This document shows, piece by piece, positions 33,828 to 47,365 of a DNA stretch of 64,000 bases. Made by a program: the position numbers and the translations under genes. Position 1 is the first letter of the stretch, and each line of letters starts with the position of its first letter. The notes below the pieces were generated by a model. It saw only the letters and a list, made by a program, of their open reading frames with translations, did not search any database and was not told the origin of the DNA. This DNA comes from Macrotis lagotis (taxonomy: Eukaryota; Chordata; Mammalia; Peramelemorphia; Peramelidae), in NCBI RefSeq assembly GCF_037893015.1, contig NC_133663.1, positions 141,777,128 to 141,841,127 on the forward strand, given 5' to 3'.

Positions 33828-35024
33828 GATTAATTAATTAAGTGATGTTAATATATATGAATATATATTAATATTGTAAGTCATCAAACTAATAAAAATA
33901 TCAGAAGTAGATTTTAATTTTAAGATGTTTTAAAAAGAAAATAAATGTAAAAGAGGTATTAAATTCTATGTATGAATGCATACAAATATTCATTTTTGTC
34001 ATAGAATACAATCTAAAATAAAGTATTTAGGCCTAAGAATAATAAGACAACAGGTGTTGAGAGAAAATTGATGCTAAGATGATTTTGTATATATAAATAC
34101 AAACAAATATATGTATTCATAATTGAGAGGAAAAGAATCCAATTTTGTTGCAATTAAGTTCCTTGATAATTTTTAAATATAGATAATTTATTTGAATGGT
34201 TGAAAATGACTTTTTAGCTTAATATCATTTATTAAACAATGAACAAGATAATTCCATTGTTTTTTTTTGTTATTCCATGTCAGTTGTGGTACAAATGCAA
34301 TTAATGTAGCATTACATACATACTGTATATAATTTCAATTGCTTTCATTTTAAAAATTCAGGCTTCTTTCCAAGTTTTGATTTCTCAATATTACCATTAA
34401 GTAAGAGTGGAAAAATGTTAAATGAAAGAGACCACATATACAAAACTGGACCTAGAAAACATGATAAAGTGGATAAATCTCTTCTTCCTTTTTCTATCCT
34501 TTATTTATAAATACCCTCTTTTCTTTTTCAACTATGTTAATATTACCATAAATTTTAATAAGCTAATTCACAATATAATGGTTGGTATTTAAGGAGTTCA
34601 TTCTCTCAAGAATATTTGTTTTTGAAACATATAATAAAAAGGAAGACAAAAGACCAACTGACACTTTTATGCGGCAGGATTAATCCGAATTCTAATTTTC
34701 GACCTCCACCCTATTCACTATGTGTTTTTACTTTTCTTATTACATACTATGTATGGTCCATTCTCTCATCTTGACCTCATAAGTTCTGTTAAAGTCCGGA
34801 ATAATAATTATTTGCTTAGCTGTGACTTTTTCAATCACTAATCTCTAGTTTCTGATTTCTCCTTGTTTTCTGGCCATCAGGTTTCTCCTTTATATCTGGA
34901 TTTAATGCTCATTATTCATGTATTATGTCCCTAGCTTTGATCTTTTTCCTACTTGCGCTAGAAAGATTCTTTTGATTTTAACCTGGTGTTGACATTCTGC
35001 CATGTAACACTAAATTTATTCAAA
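33825..35024. other. Non-coding stretch
   Basis: AT-rich; no recognised repeat or gene. Confidence 0.5.
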
Positions 35025-35165
35025 AGTACCTAGGTTTGAGTCCTACACTTGCTATTTTGTGACATTTGGAAAATCATTCCATCTCTTAAGGTTCTGGTTC
35101 TTCATCTGTAAAATGAATACATTGGACTAAAGGGTCTCTAAAGTTCTATTGAGCTCAAAATCTTA
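35025..35165 (+). mobile_element. MIR/THER1-like SINE
   Basis: GGTTTGAGTCCTACACTTGC, TTCCATCTCTTAAGGTTCTG, TTCTTCATCTGTAAAATGAA, ACATTGGACTAAAGGGTCTC and TAAAGTTCTATTGAGCTC follow the MIR/THER1 CORE order (CTCATCTGTAAAATG..GGACTAGATGATCTCTAAGG). Confidence 0.8.
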
Positions 35166-36209
35166 TATCTTATGATATAAGAGCTTCTTTTATCAAGTGA
35201 CTGTGACGTATATGGAAATGTAGTGCAAAATGAATGGCTTTGAAACTACAGTCAGTTATTGGTATGCATAGTATAATTTCATTTGCTTTGGATTCTTCAT
35301 TTTTGTTTTCCCTATTATTTTTTTAAAATATATGCCATTTTCTCACATATATTCATATACTTCATATAAGTAAATCATAAAGTGGAAGAAAAAATCACTG
35401 ACAGAAAGTTTGATTTAATCATTCCTTTTGGTAATGCTAATTGAATATACTTGATTTTGCCTTTGATTGGCTTCTTCCTTTCATTAAAATCCTACTGGAA
35501 CTGCATATTATTAATAATATTTTTAAATTAACAAAATAAAATGGTGATTATATACACCTTTCTCCTTAGTCTATTAGTAGAAAATAGGAAAATGTCAATA
35601 ATGTCTTTTATTTCTTGGATGGTGTGAGACATGGGCTTCTTCAATATGTATAGTCATCATTCATTGTGATGAGAAAGGCTAATAGATGAACCAATTGGTA
35701 AGGTTAATAATACTTCACAAAGATGAGATTCTTGAAGTTGAAACATGATTTCTTCACCAAAATTACAGAAAGACATATTAATCTCCCTAAAGTCAAATAC
35801 AATCAACCAATAACTATGTTACAAGAATTGTGCTAGGCTGTTTAACATTTACTCATTTTTATTCTGAAATTGAATTTTTGCTAAAATTTTATCAAAAACA
35901 CAAGAGGGTATGTGATCTCATTGCTTCACAAAATTCTTTTAGCAATGCAGCTCATGACTCATTTAGGTCATGTATGACAACCTCATACATTCCTTCCCAG
36001 TCCCAGTTTTGCCCCTCGACATCTGCCAATGTTCTAGAAGTCCTTGATTTCTCCTGATATTGGAAGGGCACTAATGAAACATTTTATCTAACTATAATTC
36101 TTCACTGCCACTATAAGAATACCTGAAATGGAGTCTGGCATGTTCATTCTGTCATACAGTTCTCTAAAGAAATGCTTATTCATATTTCTGAATAAATATA
36201 TTTTAAATA
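35166..36209. other. Non-coding stretch
   Basis: A 75-codon ORF at 35830-36057 has no recognisable similarity. No repeat seen. Confidence 0.45.
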
Positions 36210-36330
36210 TAATATGTGATAAACACTGGGAATATACATAGAAAAGCTAGAAGTTTCCTGAACTCAAAGAAGCTTATATTCTAGGAGGAAAAAGACACAT
36301 AAGAGTGTTCAGATGCATTGCAGACAGAAA
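36210..36330 (-). mobile_element. L2/MIR-type relic
   Basis: GATAAACACTGGGAATATAC, TCCTGAACTCAAAGAAGCTT and TATTCTAGGAGGAAAAAGAC resemble antisense L2 (..GCGCTGGGGATACA..CAAGGAGCTTACATTCTAA). Short. Confidence 0.5.
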
Positions 36331-38660
36331 AACACATTGGAACTTTGATGGAGTTGTCAAACAGATATATTAATTCCATGGATAAGGCTAACTGTTTGTA
36401 CCAAATAATTAAGTGATGAGAACTTCTTTTCTAAATTTTCAGTAATTGTGGCTTCTGAGGAGATAGGGGCTGCAGTATTTGTAAATGTTAGTAAAATACA
36501 TCTTAATATAATGAACATCTATCACAGAATTAAATTTCGGTCTTCTTGATTCTGGATTCCATGCTCTATCCACTATTTTATTGAGTTTTAGTGAGCAGAA
36601 CAGAAGACAATGAATAAAAGAAATAATTCAATAAGTGTAAACATCTAAGGATCAACAATTCCATTTAGGTATTCTAGATATGGAGTAAAGGTGCAAAGTG
36701 AGCCAACTATGTTTGTATATGACCGATGAAAGAATCTAATTTTCTTGAGAATACAAATTTGTTAAAATGTTGTTAATATTGATTTTCTCCAGTAGAAGTG
36801 GGAAGAAGTTAGATGAAGAAAATGTTTGCTAGCAAAAAATAAAATTAAAGTGGGGAAAATACGTTTTTAAAAATGCAAAAGTAATGTATCTGAAAATGAC
36901 GTCTTTTTTAATAAATAAAAACAATCACATTTGGATTTTATGATTTCTATGTCTTTCAGACAATTATTTAATAAGATTGTATTGTTAAAATATAATACTT
37001 CTGAAAGTCTACTCATTCCTTAATGCCTTTATTGAGGATGATCTTAATTTATATTAAGATGCCTCTAATAAATTTTTGTATTGACCAAAGAGTAGGCATA
37101 TGAGTCAGTGGGTGCCTTTATTCTATTAGTTTCTTTTTGTACTATTAATTATTAAGTTAAATGAATTCTTGGATTTGATCATAAGAATTATACAGTATTC
37201 AGAGGATTTTTGTCTGAGCAGAGTATCCAAGTCAAGATGATACATCTACTGTTGTATAATTTGGAAAAGAGTGTGAACAAGGAATTTTAAAAAGATGATG
37301 TTTCAAAACAGATAAAGGCCAAAACTGGTGACAACCTGATAAGTCAAATTGATCATATCAGAGGTGACGCCTGAGAATGAAGAAAGAAAAAAAATCAGAA
37401 TCACAAGACTTAAAAGGGAGGTTGGCAAGGAACAAGGTCCATGCCATAAAACTTCAGTTATATGATGTAACCAGAAAATAGGTTGATTCAAACAAGGGAT
37501 GTGAATGTTATTTGTCACAAGAACTATAGGAAAACAGCATAGGAGAATGAATCCATGACCTTGTCTAGTCTCTGTTTGACCAAAACCTTGTTATCTCAGA
37601 AACTTGTATGGCTTCCTACATTAACTTCTGTGAACTCTACAGGAACCCCGCTCATATAAAAGAGATCTCTGCATTGCCCTTACCCTTATTAGTCCTGAGG
37701 TTTATGGACTAGAGGAAATTTATAGAGCAGATGAAAATTATATTTCTGTATATGCCACAAAAATATTAGGGTTTCACAGATGTGTTTATATTCATAGAAG
37801 ATAATGGCAAAGTAATGATGCAAAAGAACATGTAATCCAGAGTAGAAAGAAAAAATAAAGAAATATGAAGCAACTGTAAGTTAGATTTTCTTCCAAAGAC
37901 TTTTAAGAACAGGGGTACAACAGTTCCTTTTTAAAGGAAGTATTTATATAAATCTGAAAGTTTTAGATGTGACATGGACAATACAGCATATAACAGGTGA
38001 AAAGGTTAAAGAATGTTATTTAAAAATCTTATATGAAAGCTGCTGGGATCTGATCCCCTAGCAGGGGCAGAAGACAATAAAGATAATCTATAAGAAACAT
38101 AGAGATCTGAGGATTTCGGTTTCAGCAGATAACAGACAATGAGGATATTTCCATGACCTAAAGGGATTATACGGTGCTTGTTTTTCTTATAGATTAAATA
38201 GTTAAAATAAAGATGTAATGTAGCTTAATATCCATCTAAAGAAGTAAAAGGACTGGAGGCTTAGAAGGGCAAAAGGAGGATTCCTAGAATGAATGGAAGA
38301 AATGCTTCAGAATCAAAGGGAAATAATTTTAAAAATGTGATGAGAAATTCAACATAAAAATTAAAGCCATATAAAAGGACTTGTACAGGGTAAAACTGGT
38401 ATCTCTGAGATATAAGTATCTCACAATGTATGGATGAATGATGATAATGATTTTGATGATGATGATATAAAGATAAAAACAGAAGAAAAGACACTTAATA
38501 CTAAGCACTCAGGAGCTAAAGTTTGCTACTTACCCATGATGGGAAAATAATCATTATGTCTTCATTTTGACCATCCTCTTTTTCCTTCTTTGACCAAATT
38601 CAGACTCATCCCCTATGATTCTCCATTCTGAGAGTTGAGTTTTGGTCCTCCTCTTCCTTA
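36331..38660. other. 2.3 kb non-coding stretch
   Basis: A MIR-like tail, TTCTGGATTCCATGCTCTAT at 36550, may be a relic. A TATA-like CTCATATAAAAGAGATCTCT at 37652-37671 recalls an old LTR promoter, but no LTR ends or internal genes were found. Nothing else recognised. Confidence 0.4.
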
Positions 38661-38741
38661 TCCTTCTCCTCTTTTTTCTTTTTCCTTTCCCTTCTTTTTT
38701 CCCCTTTCCTTTTTCTTCTCCTCCTTTTCCTCTTTCTCCTC
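38661..38741 (+). repeat. 81-nt pure polypyrimidine tract
   Basis: Only C and T from 38661 to 38741, without a simple unit (CTCCTCTTTTTTCTTTTTCC and so on). Such tracts can adopt triplex DNA. It is followed by AAGCGATTACTATGTACCAG, an L2/MIR-like 3' motif, so it may be an expanded polypyrimidine patch within an old repeat. Confidence 0.9.
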
Positions 38742-39002
38742 ACAGTAAGCGATTACTATGTACCAGGTACTATTTTAAGAATCGCACATAGAAAGAAAAA
38801 CAAAAGCATGGTTTCTACACCAAGATTCTTAAAACACTTCTCTGTCACTTCTAAACCATTTTGCCACAGTCTCATCCCTCCCTCTCTCCTTTTTTACATC
38901 TCCTTTATCTGTTATGTTCCTATTAAAAATATAAATTACTTCAGGGCATGGTATGTCTTGCTCACTTCTTTTCATATTCTTAGTACTTAGTACTCTGAAT
39001 GT

Positions 39003-39704
<702 letters not shown>

Positions 39705-40104
39705 ATTAACCATCTTTATATTAATTAAGATGTCATTAATTTGTTCATTTCGTCAGTACACAAGACTGTATTCTAAAATTTGAAATTCATATTCAGATAT
39801 ATGCAGACATTTTGTCTTCTCCCCTCTTAAAATACCTCTCTAGTTCTTTATTATTCCTCAAATATCTCCATAGTTGACATCTCAGAAATAAAGGTCCCAT
39901 GGTACTTTGAGATGAGATTTATCTGTGTCATATGACCTTTACTCATTTGTAGGAATTAAACTTTACTATTATTTTCTCCTTAAATATCATGTGTTTTAAA
40001 TTTCCTCTTAGCCAGATTTGTTCACCCCTCTAATGTGTGGATTTTTTCATTCACTCTTTAAGACACCTTTTTCTTGACTTTAGCCTTCCAAAACAAATAT
40101 AGTA
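39705..40104. other. Non-coding stretch
   Basis: Nothing recognisable. Confidence 0.45.
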
Positions 40105-40930
40105 AAAAAAATATTGTATGTCTACCTAAAAAAAGTGAATGACAGGTTCATGACAATACAATTGGCACTTGCAGAAAAACAGTATCACCACCATCATCAT
40201 TGCCTATGCTTCCACCATGATAAACTCATGAGGTTAAAGAAAAATTCCATGACAACTTGTAAAATCCTCTTCATCACTGTACAAAAAATACAACCTTATA
40301 ATGCTGACAATTCTTAAGTAGGATCAGATATGGAAGGGAACTTTTGGGAGGAATAGAGTTGGAAAAAATGACAGTAATGGTATATATCATGACCTTTTCA
40401 TCATCAACGCTGTCTTCAGTTTACCTAAATACCATACAATAAAACTGTCTGGATGCACCCTCCAAGCAAACACAGGCACTTAGTAGAAAATATGATAGCA
40501 GGAGAAAAGATGAAACCAATGTATGGACCAGAATGCTGGACTGATGATAAACTTAGGTTTTCCAAGATAAATATTCACATTCATTGAAATCAGAGGAACC
40601 AAGGGAAAAAGACTACCAGAAGAATTAATGCCAACAGATTAGAGAGCTTCTCAGAGCAGGAACAGTTTATTTCAAACTTGGAAGGAAAGTTAAACCAACA
40701 CACTGTTGGCAAAAGTGAAGCAAAAAAGGAGTGATCAGTTTTCAGAAATTTGATGTATGTACAACACTGCATTTGCTCATCTGGGTCAGAATACTCATAA
40801 ACATCTAGACTGATTTGATGAAAATAATGGGAAATTACAGAAGCTGCTAAATGAAAAATGAAAATTTCATAGGACTTACAAGCAGGATAGTATTCATCTA
40901 GTAGAAGGCTGTATTTAGTTCTATCAAAAG
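40105..40930 (+). mobile_element. RTE-clade LINE, endonuclease-domain remnant
   Basis: Broken reading on the plus strand. From 40130, VNDRFMTIQLAL corresponds to the endonuclease strand preceding the DFN motif. Near 40331-40380 are EGNFW and SNG. At 40444-40480 a frame reads KTVWMHPPSKHRH, near 40530 ECWTDDKL, near 40590-40650 QGKKTTRRIN, and near 40810-40855 LDxFDENN followed by KLLNEK. This is the order of the apurinic-type endonuclease and linker of RTE elements. Reverse transcriptase does not follow. The 153-codon ORF on the opposite strand (41051-40590) is an accidental shadow. Assigned from remembered family motifs. Confidence 0.75.
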
Positions 40931-41029
40931 GAAAGTATAAGTTTAACAATAATATTATATGATTATCACCTATTATAGACTTAGCTTTTCTAAGCCATAT
41001 GGTTATCAAAGACAATTCTAAAAGACAAG

Positions 41030-41350
41030 TGATGGAAAATAGCATCCACATCCAAAGAAGGAACTATGTAGACTGAATACAGAACAAAGTATACTATTTC
41101 CACTTTTTCAATATTGTGGTATGTTTTTTTTTCTCATGGTTATTATCCTTTTTTTCCTTGACTCTTCTTTGCTAACAAGACTAATATGGAACTATTTTTA
41201 ATATGATCATGCATGTATAACCATAATCAGATCACTCCTTATATGGGAGGATTGAAAGGGAAGCAGAAAAATTTGTAACTCAAAATCTTACAAAAATGAA
41301 TATTAGCTACATAGAAATGGAATTGGAAAAAATAAATATTAAAATATTTT
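41030..41350 (+). mobile_element. LINE-1 3'UTR end
   Basis: AATAGCATCCACATCCAAAG, GAACTATGTAGACTGAATAC, AACAAAGTATACTATTTCCA, TGCATGTATAACCATAATCA, a GGGAGGATTGAAAGGGAAG patch, and AACTCAAAATCTTACAAAAA then AATTGGAAAAAATAAATATT. Good match to the L1 3' terminus (compare 18105-18400). Confidence 0.82.
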
Positions 41351-41539
41351 AAAATAAAAATGATAAAAATAAAATGAAATTGAAAATAAAATAAAATACA
41401 GAGAGATACAGAATTATTAGCTCAGTAAGGAGGGAGATGAAGTTTATTTTTATACTGATAGTAACAATCTAAAGCACTTTTATGAAGTCATAAATGGTTA
41501 ATTGGTTCTTGACCTTTGTTATTGAATAAAACAAAAATG

Positions 41540-44215
41540 ACATCACAATATTAGAGCCTAGCTAAAGTATGTCTGATTCTGTGGCTACTCAGACCAATAA
41601 GAGTTCACAATGCATTACCACAAGTCAGGAACACACAGTTTTAGTGAACACCAGGATGATTATTCTAAACATATGTTATCTCACATTTCATTTCAGTTGC
41701 TTCAATTCTACCATGGTCATAAAGTACAGCATCCTCTTTGATCAACCGTTCTGGGTGGTCCTGTACCATCATCTCCAATGCTGAACAAACAATTCCAAAG
41801 TAGACATTCAGGGTCTCCTGGTATTTTTTCTTCAGACCCCCTCAGTGAGCACTTGCCTCATGTGAGTTCTTTATGAAATGGTCTTGGGCAAGCATGCATT
41901 TAGAATTGAAAGAATGTGACCAGTTCATCATAGCTATGCTCTCTGTAGTAATGTATGATTACTTAGCCATTTGGCTCAAGGAAAGACCTCAAGGTCTGAT
42001 ATCTTCTCCAGAATCTATCTCCAGAATCTTCCTAAGACAATTTAATGGAAGTGATCAGTATCCTGGCACTGTACTGGTAGACTATACAGGTTTCACAGAC
42101 ATACAGCAATAAAGTGAGCACAACAGTTCTGTAGACCTAGCTTAGTAGTCACTCTTTTCTCCCACACTTTCCTTCAGAGACTCTCAAATACTGAGTTAGC
42201 TCTGGGTGAGTATCAACCACATTATCTTAAAAGAACATTGCCTCAGTAAGTGAACTTATCCACAGTATTCAAAACTTCTCCATTTGCTGTAATCAGTGTT
42301 TCCACATATAGATGGTGTTTTTTTGGTGTTAATTGTTAGGTCAAAATTAGCACAAATAGTAGAGAATTGATCAATACTTTGCTGCATCTCCACTTCAGAG
42401 TCTGAACTGAGTCCACAGTCATCTGCAAACAGAAGATCATGTACCAACACTCCTTTCATTTTTGTCTTGGCTTGTAGCCTTTTCAAGTTGAAGAATTTAC
42501 TATTACTGTGGTAGCTGATCTTGATGCTGTGTGTTCATCCTTAGTGAAGGCATCTGACAATATGACTGATAATATCATACTAAAAAGCATGGGAGCAAGG
42601 ACACATGCGATGGTACCTGCACATGTTTTACTTTCCTTATTTTACTCCACTGGTGATTGGAAAATCATCAGAGCAGCTTCCACTATTCAGAACCTGGACA
42701 AATATGTCATCACTGACATAAAATACTGATGAACTTTTCAGGGCAAACACATTTTGATGTCATTTACCATAAATCTTCTTGATTGAGAGTTTTAAAGGCC
42801 TTGTTTGGATCTAAAAACTTCTATACAGATCTCCATTCAACATTTACATTTTTCCTATAGTTTTCAGGTAGCAAACACCATAGTGACTGATCCTTGACCC
42901 TTTCTGTAGCCACACTGGATTTCATCTGACCATTGTCCAGGGGAAGGTTTAGCCTTTTAAGGAAGACTCTGTCAAGAATCTTACTAGTAGTGGATAAAAG
43001 AGAAATACTCTTGAGATTGTCACAGGAGAAACTATCTCCTTTACCTTTATTGAGATGAACAATGGAAGCATCCTTGATCTCCTGGGTATCAACTCTTTAT
43101 GCCATCTAACATGGAAAATTTCAGTCAATTTATATGAACACTGGACCCCTCACCTTGTAGATCTCAGCTTGAATCAAATCAACACCAGAAATCTAATGGC
43201 ATTAAAATATCTTCTATAGTTGGAACTTCAGCTAGGGAGGAATTGACTTCAATTTGAGGTAAACAGTCAGTGGCTTCTGAATTGACTGATGACTATTAAG
43301 ACCACTATGGAAGTATTTTGTCCATCTCTCTAGGATCATTTCCTATCCCTAATGAATGTGGTGCCATCAACACTAAGTATTGGAGGTGCACCATATATAT
43401 TTAACCTATAAATAGACTTCAGTGTATCATAAAACCATTTTGCATTGTCACTATCCACTTAAAACTGAATTTCTTCTTTCTTCTGAGTCAAGATTCCAGC
43501 ATCTCTAAACTTCGCTTAATGTTATTTTTGATGGAATTAAATACTGCCTTTTTAGAAATGGATGAACTATCCTGTTGGTAAACTTTGTGGAGTTTTTGTT
43601 TTTCATCTAGCTGCTTATTTCCCTATCATTATCTTCAAACCAGTCTTGATGTTTGTAAGTGTCCTGACCACATGAGCAATTGCATTACTGTATACCAAAT
43701 TTCTGAAAGCTGCCCACTCCTTATCTGCTCCACTGTTGTCAACTATGTCTTGACTCAACTATCCCTCTAAACTAGCTATAAACTTTTCCCATTCTGCAAA
43801 AGCACTCTAATCTGTTGATATTAATTCTTCTGGTAATCATTTTGTCTTGGCCACTGATTTGGTTGAATGTGAATATTTCACTCACAGAGAAATGAGTCTT
43901 TGATCAGTTCAGCACTCTGCATCACACATTGCCTTCATCACTCTCATATCCTGTCTATTTCTTCTCTTTTCAATCACATAATCTCTTAGTTTGCTGCAAA
44001 GGTACATTCGCGAAGTTTTATTGCATTTAGGTAAATGGAAGACAGTGTTTCTGATGAGGTCATGAGATGCACAAGTCTTCAGTAGTAGGTGACCATTACT
44101 ATTGCTGTTTCCTACTCCATTCCTTCCATGGACTCCCTGTCATGTCTGGTAGCCTGAACCTGTTCTAACATTAAAGTCAGCCATAATTACAAGCTTGTCC
44201 TCTTTTAGGATTGAT
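41540..44215 (-). mobile_element. RTE-clade LINE, nearly full-length decayed ORF
   Basis: Minus strand, many stops and frameshifts. Order from 44215 down: DKLVIMADFN (endonuclease DFN motif, about 44200-44170), GRNGVGNSNSNG, LCSKLRDYVIEKRRNRQDMR, an EWAAFRN-like linker, RT palm 42486-42256 with LLFADDCG (FADD at 42429-42418) and CANFDLTINTKKT, then YQETLNV, and LYDHGRIEATEMK near 41710. The C-terminus keeps CVFLTC..SSHRIRH, a C-X4-C-X12-H-X3-H array, interrupted by one stop. A complete RTE ORF is of this kind: endonuclease, RT and C-terminal finger. Short frames between are noise from decay. Confidence 0.8.
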
Positions 44216-44369
44216 AATGACAATCTCCAGGGAATTACATGATATTTTGTTTGCAGATTAATAGTGCATTCAATACATCCTCTGAAGTATGGCTCAACTC
44301 TCTGATGCTAATTTTAACCTAATAATTAATACCAAGAATACCAATACCTTCAGCCAGCTGAAGGGCCAC

Positions 44370-44870
44370 AGAGTCATCATGCTAACCTCATTGTAGTAAT
44401 CCTGTGAAACCTAGACAGTATACCAGTACCATTCTGGAAAACTGAATCGCTTACATTTAAATTGCCTTATAAAGATTCTGAAGTTCACATGCCAGACACT
44501 GAGGGCCTTTCTTGAACTAAACTGTAAAGCATTCAAACTGCTACAGAGAGGAAAAATCTGATGACAAATGTAAGCTTGCCAAAAAAACTATTTTATAGAA
44601 AAAATAACATAGGGCAAGCACTCATATGGTGATCAGTAAAAGCAATACAAGGACACTCTCAAGATGTCTCTTTGGAATCAATTGTGGTACATAGAAGACA
44701 CTGGCACAGAACCACCTAGCATGGCATGCCCTCACTAGAGAAAATGTGCTTTATGAACAAAGCAGAATTGTAGTAGCTCAAAATTGAAGTGTAATGTGCA
44801 CAAATTTAGATGTTGGTTTGGTCAGCCACATTTGGACATACTACAAATTGATTCTAAGTTAGTCATGTCA
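44370..44870 (+). mobile_element. RTE-clade LINE, C-terminal remnant
   Basis: Plus strand: GTGAAACCTAGACAGTATAC gives an ETxTVY block and AAACTGAATCGCTTACATTT a KLNRLH block; GCTTGCCAAAAAAACTATTT gives LPKKLFY; CTTTATGAACAAAGCAGAAT near 44746 gives LYEQSRI. These are in the order of the RTE region downstream of the RT palm. Opposite in orientation to the 41540-44215 element and the same as 40105-40930. Confidence 0.72.
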
Positions 44871-44984
44871 TTTTGGAAAATAATCAATACTTTACTATGA
44901 TCTCCAATTTTTCTGACATCACTTTATTTCACTTTAGATATGTCTTACTTGTTTGTCCTGAAACTACTCCCCTCCTAATTTCTT

Positions 44985-45240
44985 GTAGTACAATAAGAAA
45001 TCACAATTCCATGACAAAAACATACATTCCCAAATTGTTCAGCACCCCATTAATTTCCAATTTTTGCTGTCACTAAAAAGTGCTTTAAATATTTTTATTC
45101 ATATAAATTCTTTTCATTCTTCTTTGATCCCTGGGGTACAATTCTAGTAATGGTATTGCTTGATTAAAAGTCATGAACAGTTTCATAACAACTGCTTCCA
45201 AGGTCTATAGATTACACTGCCACCTCAGGGGTTTTGCACT
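44985..45240 (-). mobile_element. LINE-1 3' region
   Basis: Antisense reading: TTAATTTCCAATTTTTGCTG, TTTGATCCCTGGGGTACAAT, TAATGGTATTGCTTGATTAA and CATGAACAGTTTCATAACAA parallel the antisense L1 3' region at 14640-14800 (AATTCCTGGGTCAAAG..GAACAGTTTCAT). Confidence 0.65.
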
Positions 45241-45254
45241 GCCCCCTACCCCAG

Positions 45255-45425
45255 TGTCACATATATATGCTAGACTCCTAAGTTGTCCTCTGGCTGAAAA
45301 AAATATTTCACCTTGATTTCTTTTTGTGTTCCTCTGCTACTTCAACACTTAATATGAGGCATTCTTTTAAAGTTGTTTTGAGGGGAATGTGGTTGCTGTC
45401 TCAGCTATCTTGTCTCCTCCACACC
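45255..45425 (-). mobile_element. LINE-1 5'UTR fragment
   Basis: TCCTCTGGCTGAAAAAAATA, TTCACCTTGATTTCTTTTTG, GTTGTTTTGAGGGGAATGTG and CTCAGCTATCTTGTCTCCTC parallel the antisense L1 5'UTR at 8795-8945 and end like a (..CCATCTTGGCTCC) L1 5' terminus. Moderately decayed. Confidence 0.6.
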
Positions 45426-47265
45426 AAAGTTCACTTTTTCAAAAACTGTTGAAAATTATGTTGACAATATACCAAGTTTTAGTTGGGAAAAGTGTGAAAT
45501 CTGACAGTCTAAAATGCAGGCTGCTACAATCATTCAGCTATGTGCTAACAAGAGATATAATATAATTGAAACAAAAGAAGGATTTTGAGATACATTCATA
45601 AAGTAACCCACAATACAAGGTAAATGATAAAGTTTATGCATGGAGAGATATGAGTCTAAGTAAGTCTAGGCATTCAAGTATATGAAACTTGGAGAATGTA
45701 CCTGTCAAAAATATGGAAGTTAGCAGGGAGAGGAAAGTGGTCTCTTGATAGTGAAATGGAAAAGAGGCATCATGCCCTTAAAACTATTTTATTATTTAGC
45801 ATATATTTTATTTTTGTATATAGTAATATGGTCAAGACATTGTCATTATTTTTTCATTTTTGTTTTTTTTTTCTTTGCTCACTTTTACATGCGTTCCATT
45901 AGACTACACTGGGGAATGAGATTTGAGAATATCATTCATTATAAAACAAATATTGCTTCTGCTGTTGTCAATGAGAAAATATTTTGCTGCAGAAATGTTG
46001 ACAGATCTGCAATTGAACAGATACACCTAATCTTTAAGGAAAATTAGTTTGACTGCAGGATACAGGATGCATGTGCCTGGGAAAATTTTGAAGTTAGAAA
46101 ACCTAGGCAGAAATCTGTGGCAGTAATCTATACAGAAGGTGATCAGGATTAGACCTAATATTTTGACAATGCAAATAGAAGAAAGATATAGTTTGGAGAC
46201 AAACTTTAGAGAACAAATCCATAGGATTTGTTGATAACTATTTTTATAATTTCATGGCACTTTATGTGTTTGTCTTTGTCTTTATTTTTCAAACAACATA
46301 AGAAAATTGTCGTTTCAATGAAGCTTTCCAGACCAAATATAAAAAGACTCATAAAATACTAATTCTACTCGGGCATATATGTATATAGAATTCACATGAA
46401 AGGAATATAGCAGGAATATGTAAACATTTTATTTGGGCAAATTTAAGTTCTCAGAAAAACAATATAAATGCATGGACTAAGGGAAGAAGTTAATTCTGTC
46501 ACTTGAAAATAGTGTAATTATTTTTAATACTCATTGCAAATACAGACAATGCAAGAAATATTAGTCAAAACTAATTCATAACTTATAATCATTGCTGTGC
46601 AAAACCAGGGATGCTTACAAACACCTAGCTGTATAACAGCCATTTAATATCACACTATATTTTTTTCTCCCTAAATTTGCACTAGAGAAAAAAATGATAA
46701 AATAAAGTAAAAGAATAAAAAGTAGTTTATGACCCAACATTGGGAAAATATTCAGGAAAGAGCAATTACTATATTGTTAAATTGTAATGAGAGAAAAAAG
46801 TTTACTTGTATAAATTCCCCCTGATATAGTACAGAGTTTGCAGAAAATATTTTTATAGCTTATTTTAGGGGCAGTATTTTCATTCTTATCAAAAATTTTC
46901 TGGTAAGAAAAAAAAAATGATTTAGCAGGTGTGAGGGAAATAAGCACATTGAATTGATCTTCCAGGTACTCCTTCATTTTATCTAGATCAAGAAGGCAAT
47001 GCTCACTTGATAGTTGATATTTTACTGCTATCATTTAGCATCTTGTAGAATTAGTAACTGGTTCTTTCAGCACTCATAAAGAAGAAACCTTTAGAGTGAG
47101 ACTGCTCATACTGAATACAGGATAGGTCTACATTCAAAAATGAGCTTTTATTATTGAATAGTAAAGCATTCAGAGCATAAAAACATAAGAATTTCTGAAT
47201 AAATTAACAGGATTGAAAATTGTTAAATAATATGTGACAGTTTATGATTCTAGGCCAAAGAAAAA
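45426..47265. other. 1.8 kb non-coding stretch up to the gap
   Basis: No recognisable repeat or gene. It is not similar to the sequence left of copy A, so homology begins only after the gap. Confidence 0.5.
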
Positions 47266-47365
47266 NNNNNNNNNNNNNNNNNNNNNNNNNNNNNNNNNNN
47301 NNNNNNNNNNNNNNNNNNNNNNNNNNNNNNNNNNNNNNNNNNNNNNNNNNNNNNNNNNNNNNNNN
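47266..47365. other. Assembly gap of exactly 100 N
   Basis: One hundred consecutive Ns. A round 100 is the usual placeholder for a join of unknown size between contigs. The base after it corresponds to 7124. Confidence 0.99.

Noticed and set aside
37652..37671. TATA-like box as a possible old LTR promoter
   Set aside because: No LTR termini, no target-site duplication and no retroviral coding sequence nearby.
40590..41051. 153-codon minus-strand ORF, the longest in the window
   Set aside because: It is antisense to a recognisable plus-strand RTE endonuclease/linker remnant, Phe/Leu/Ile-rich and without any known domain.
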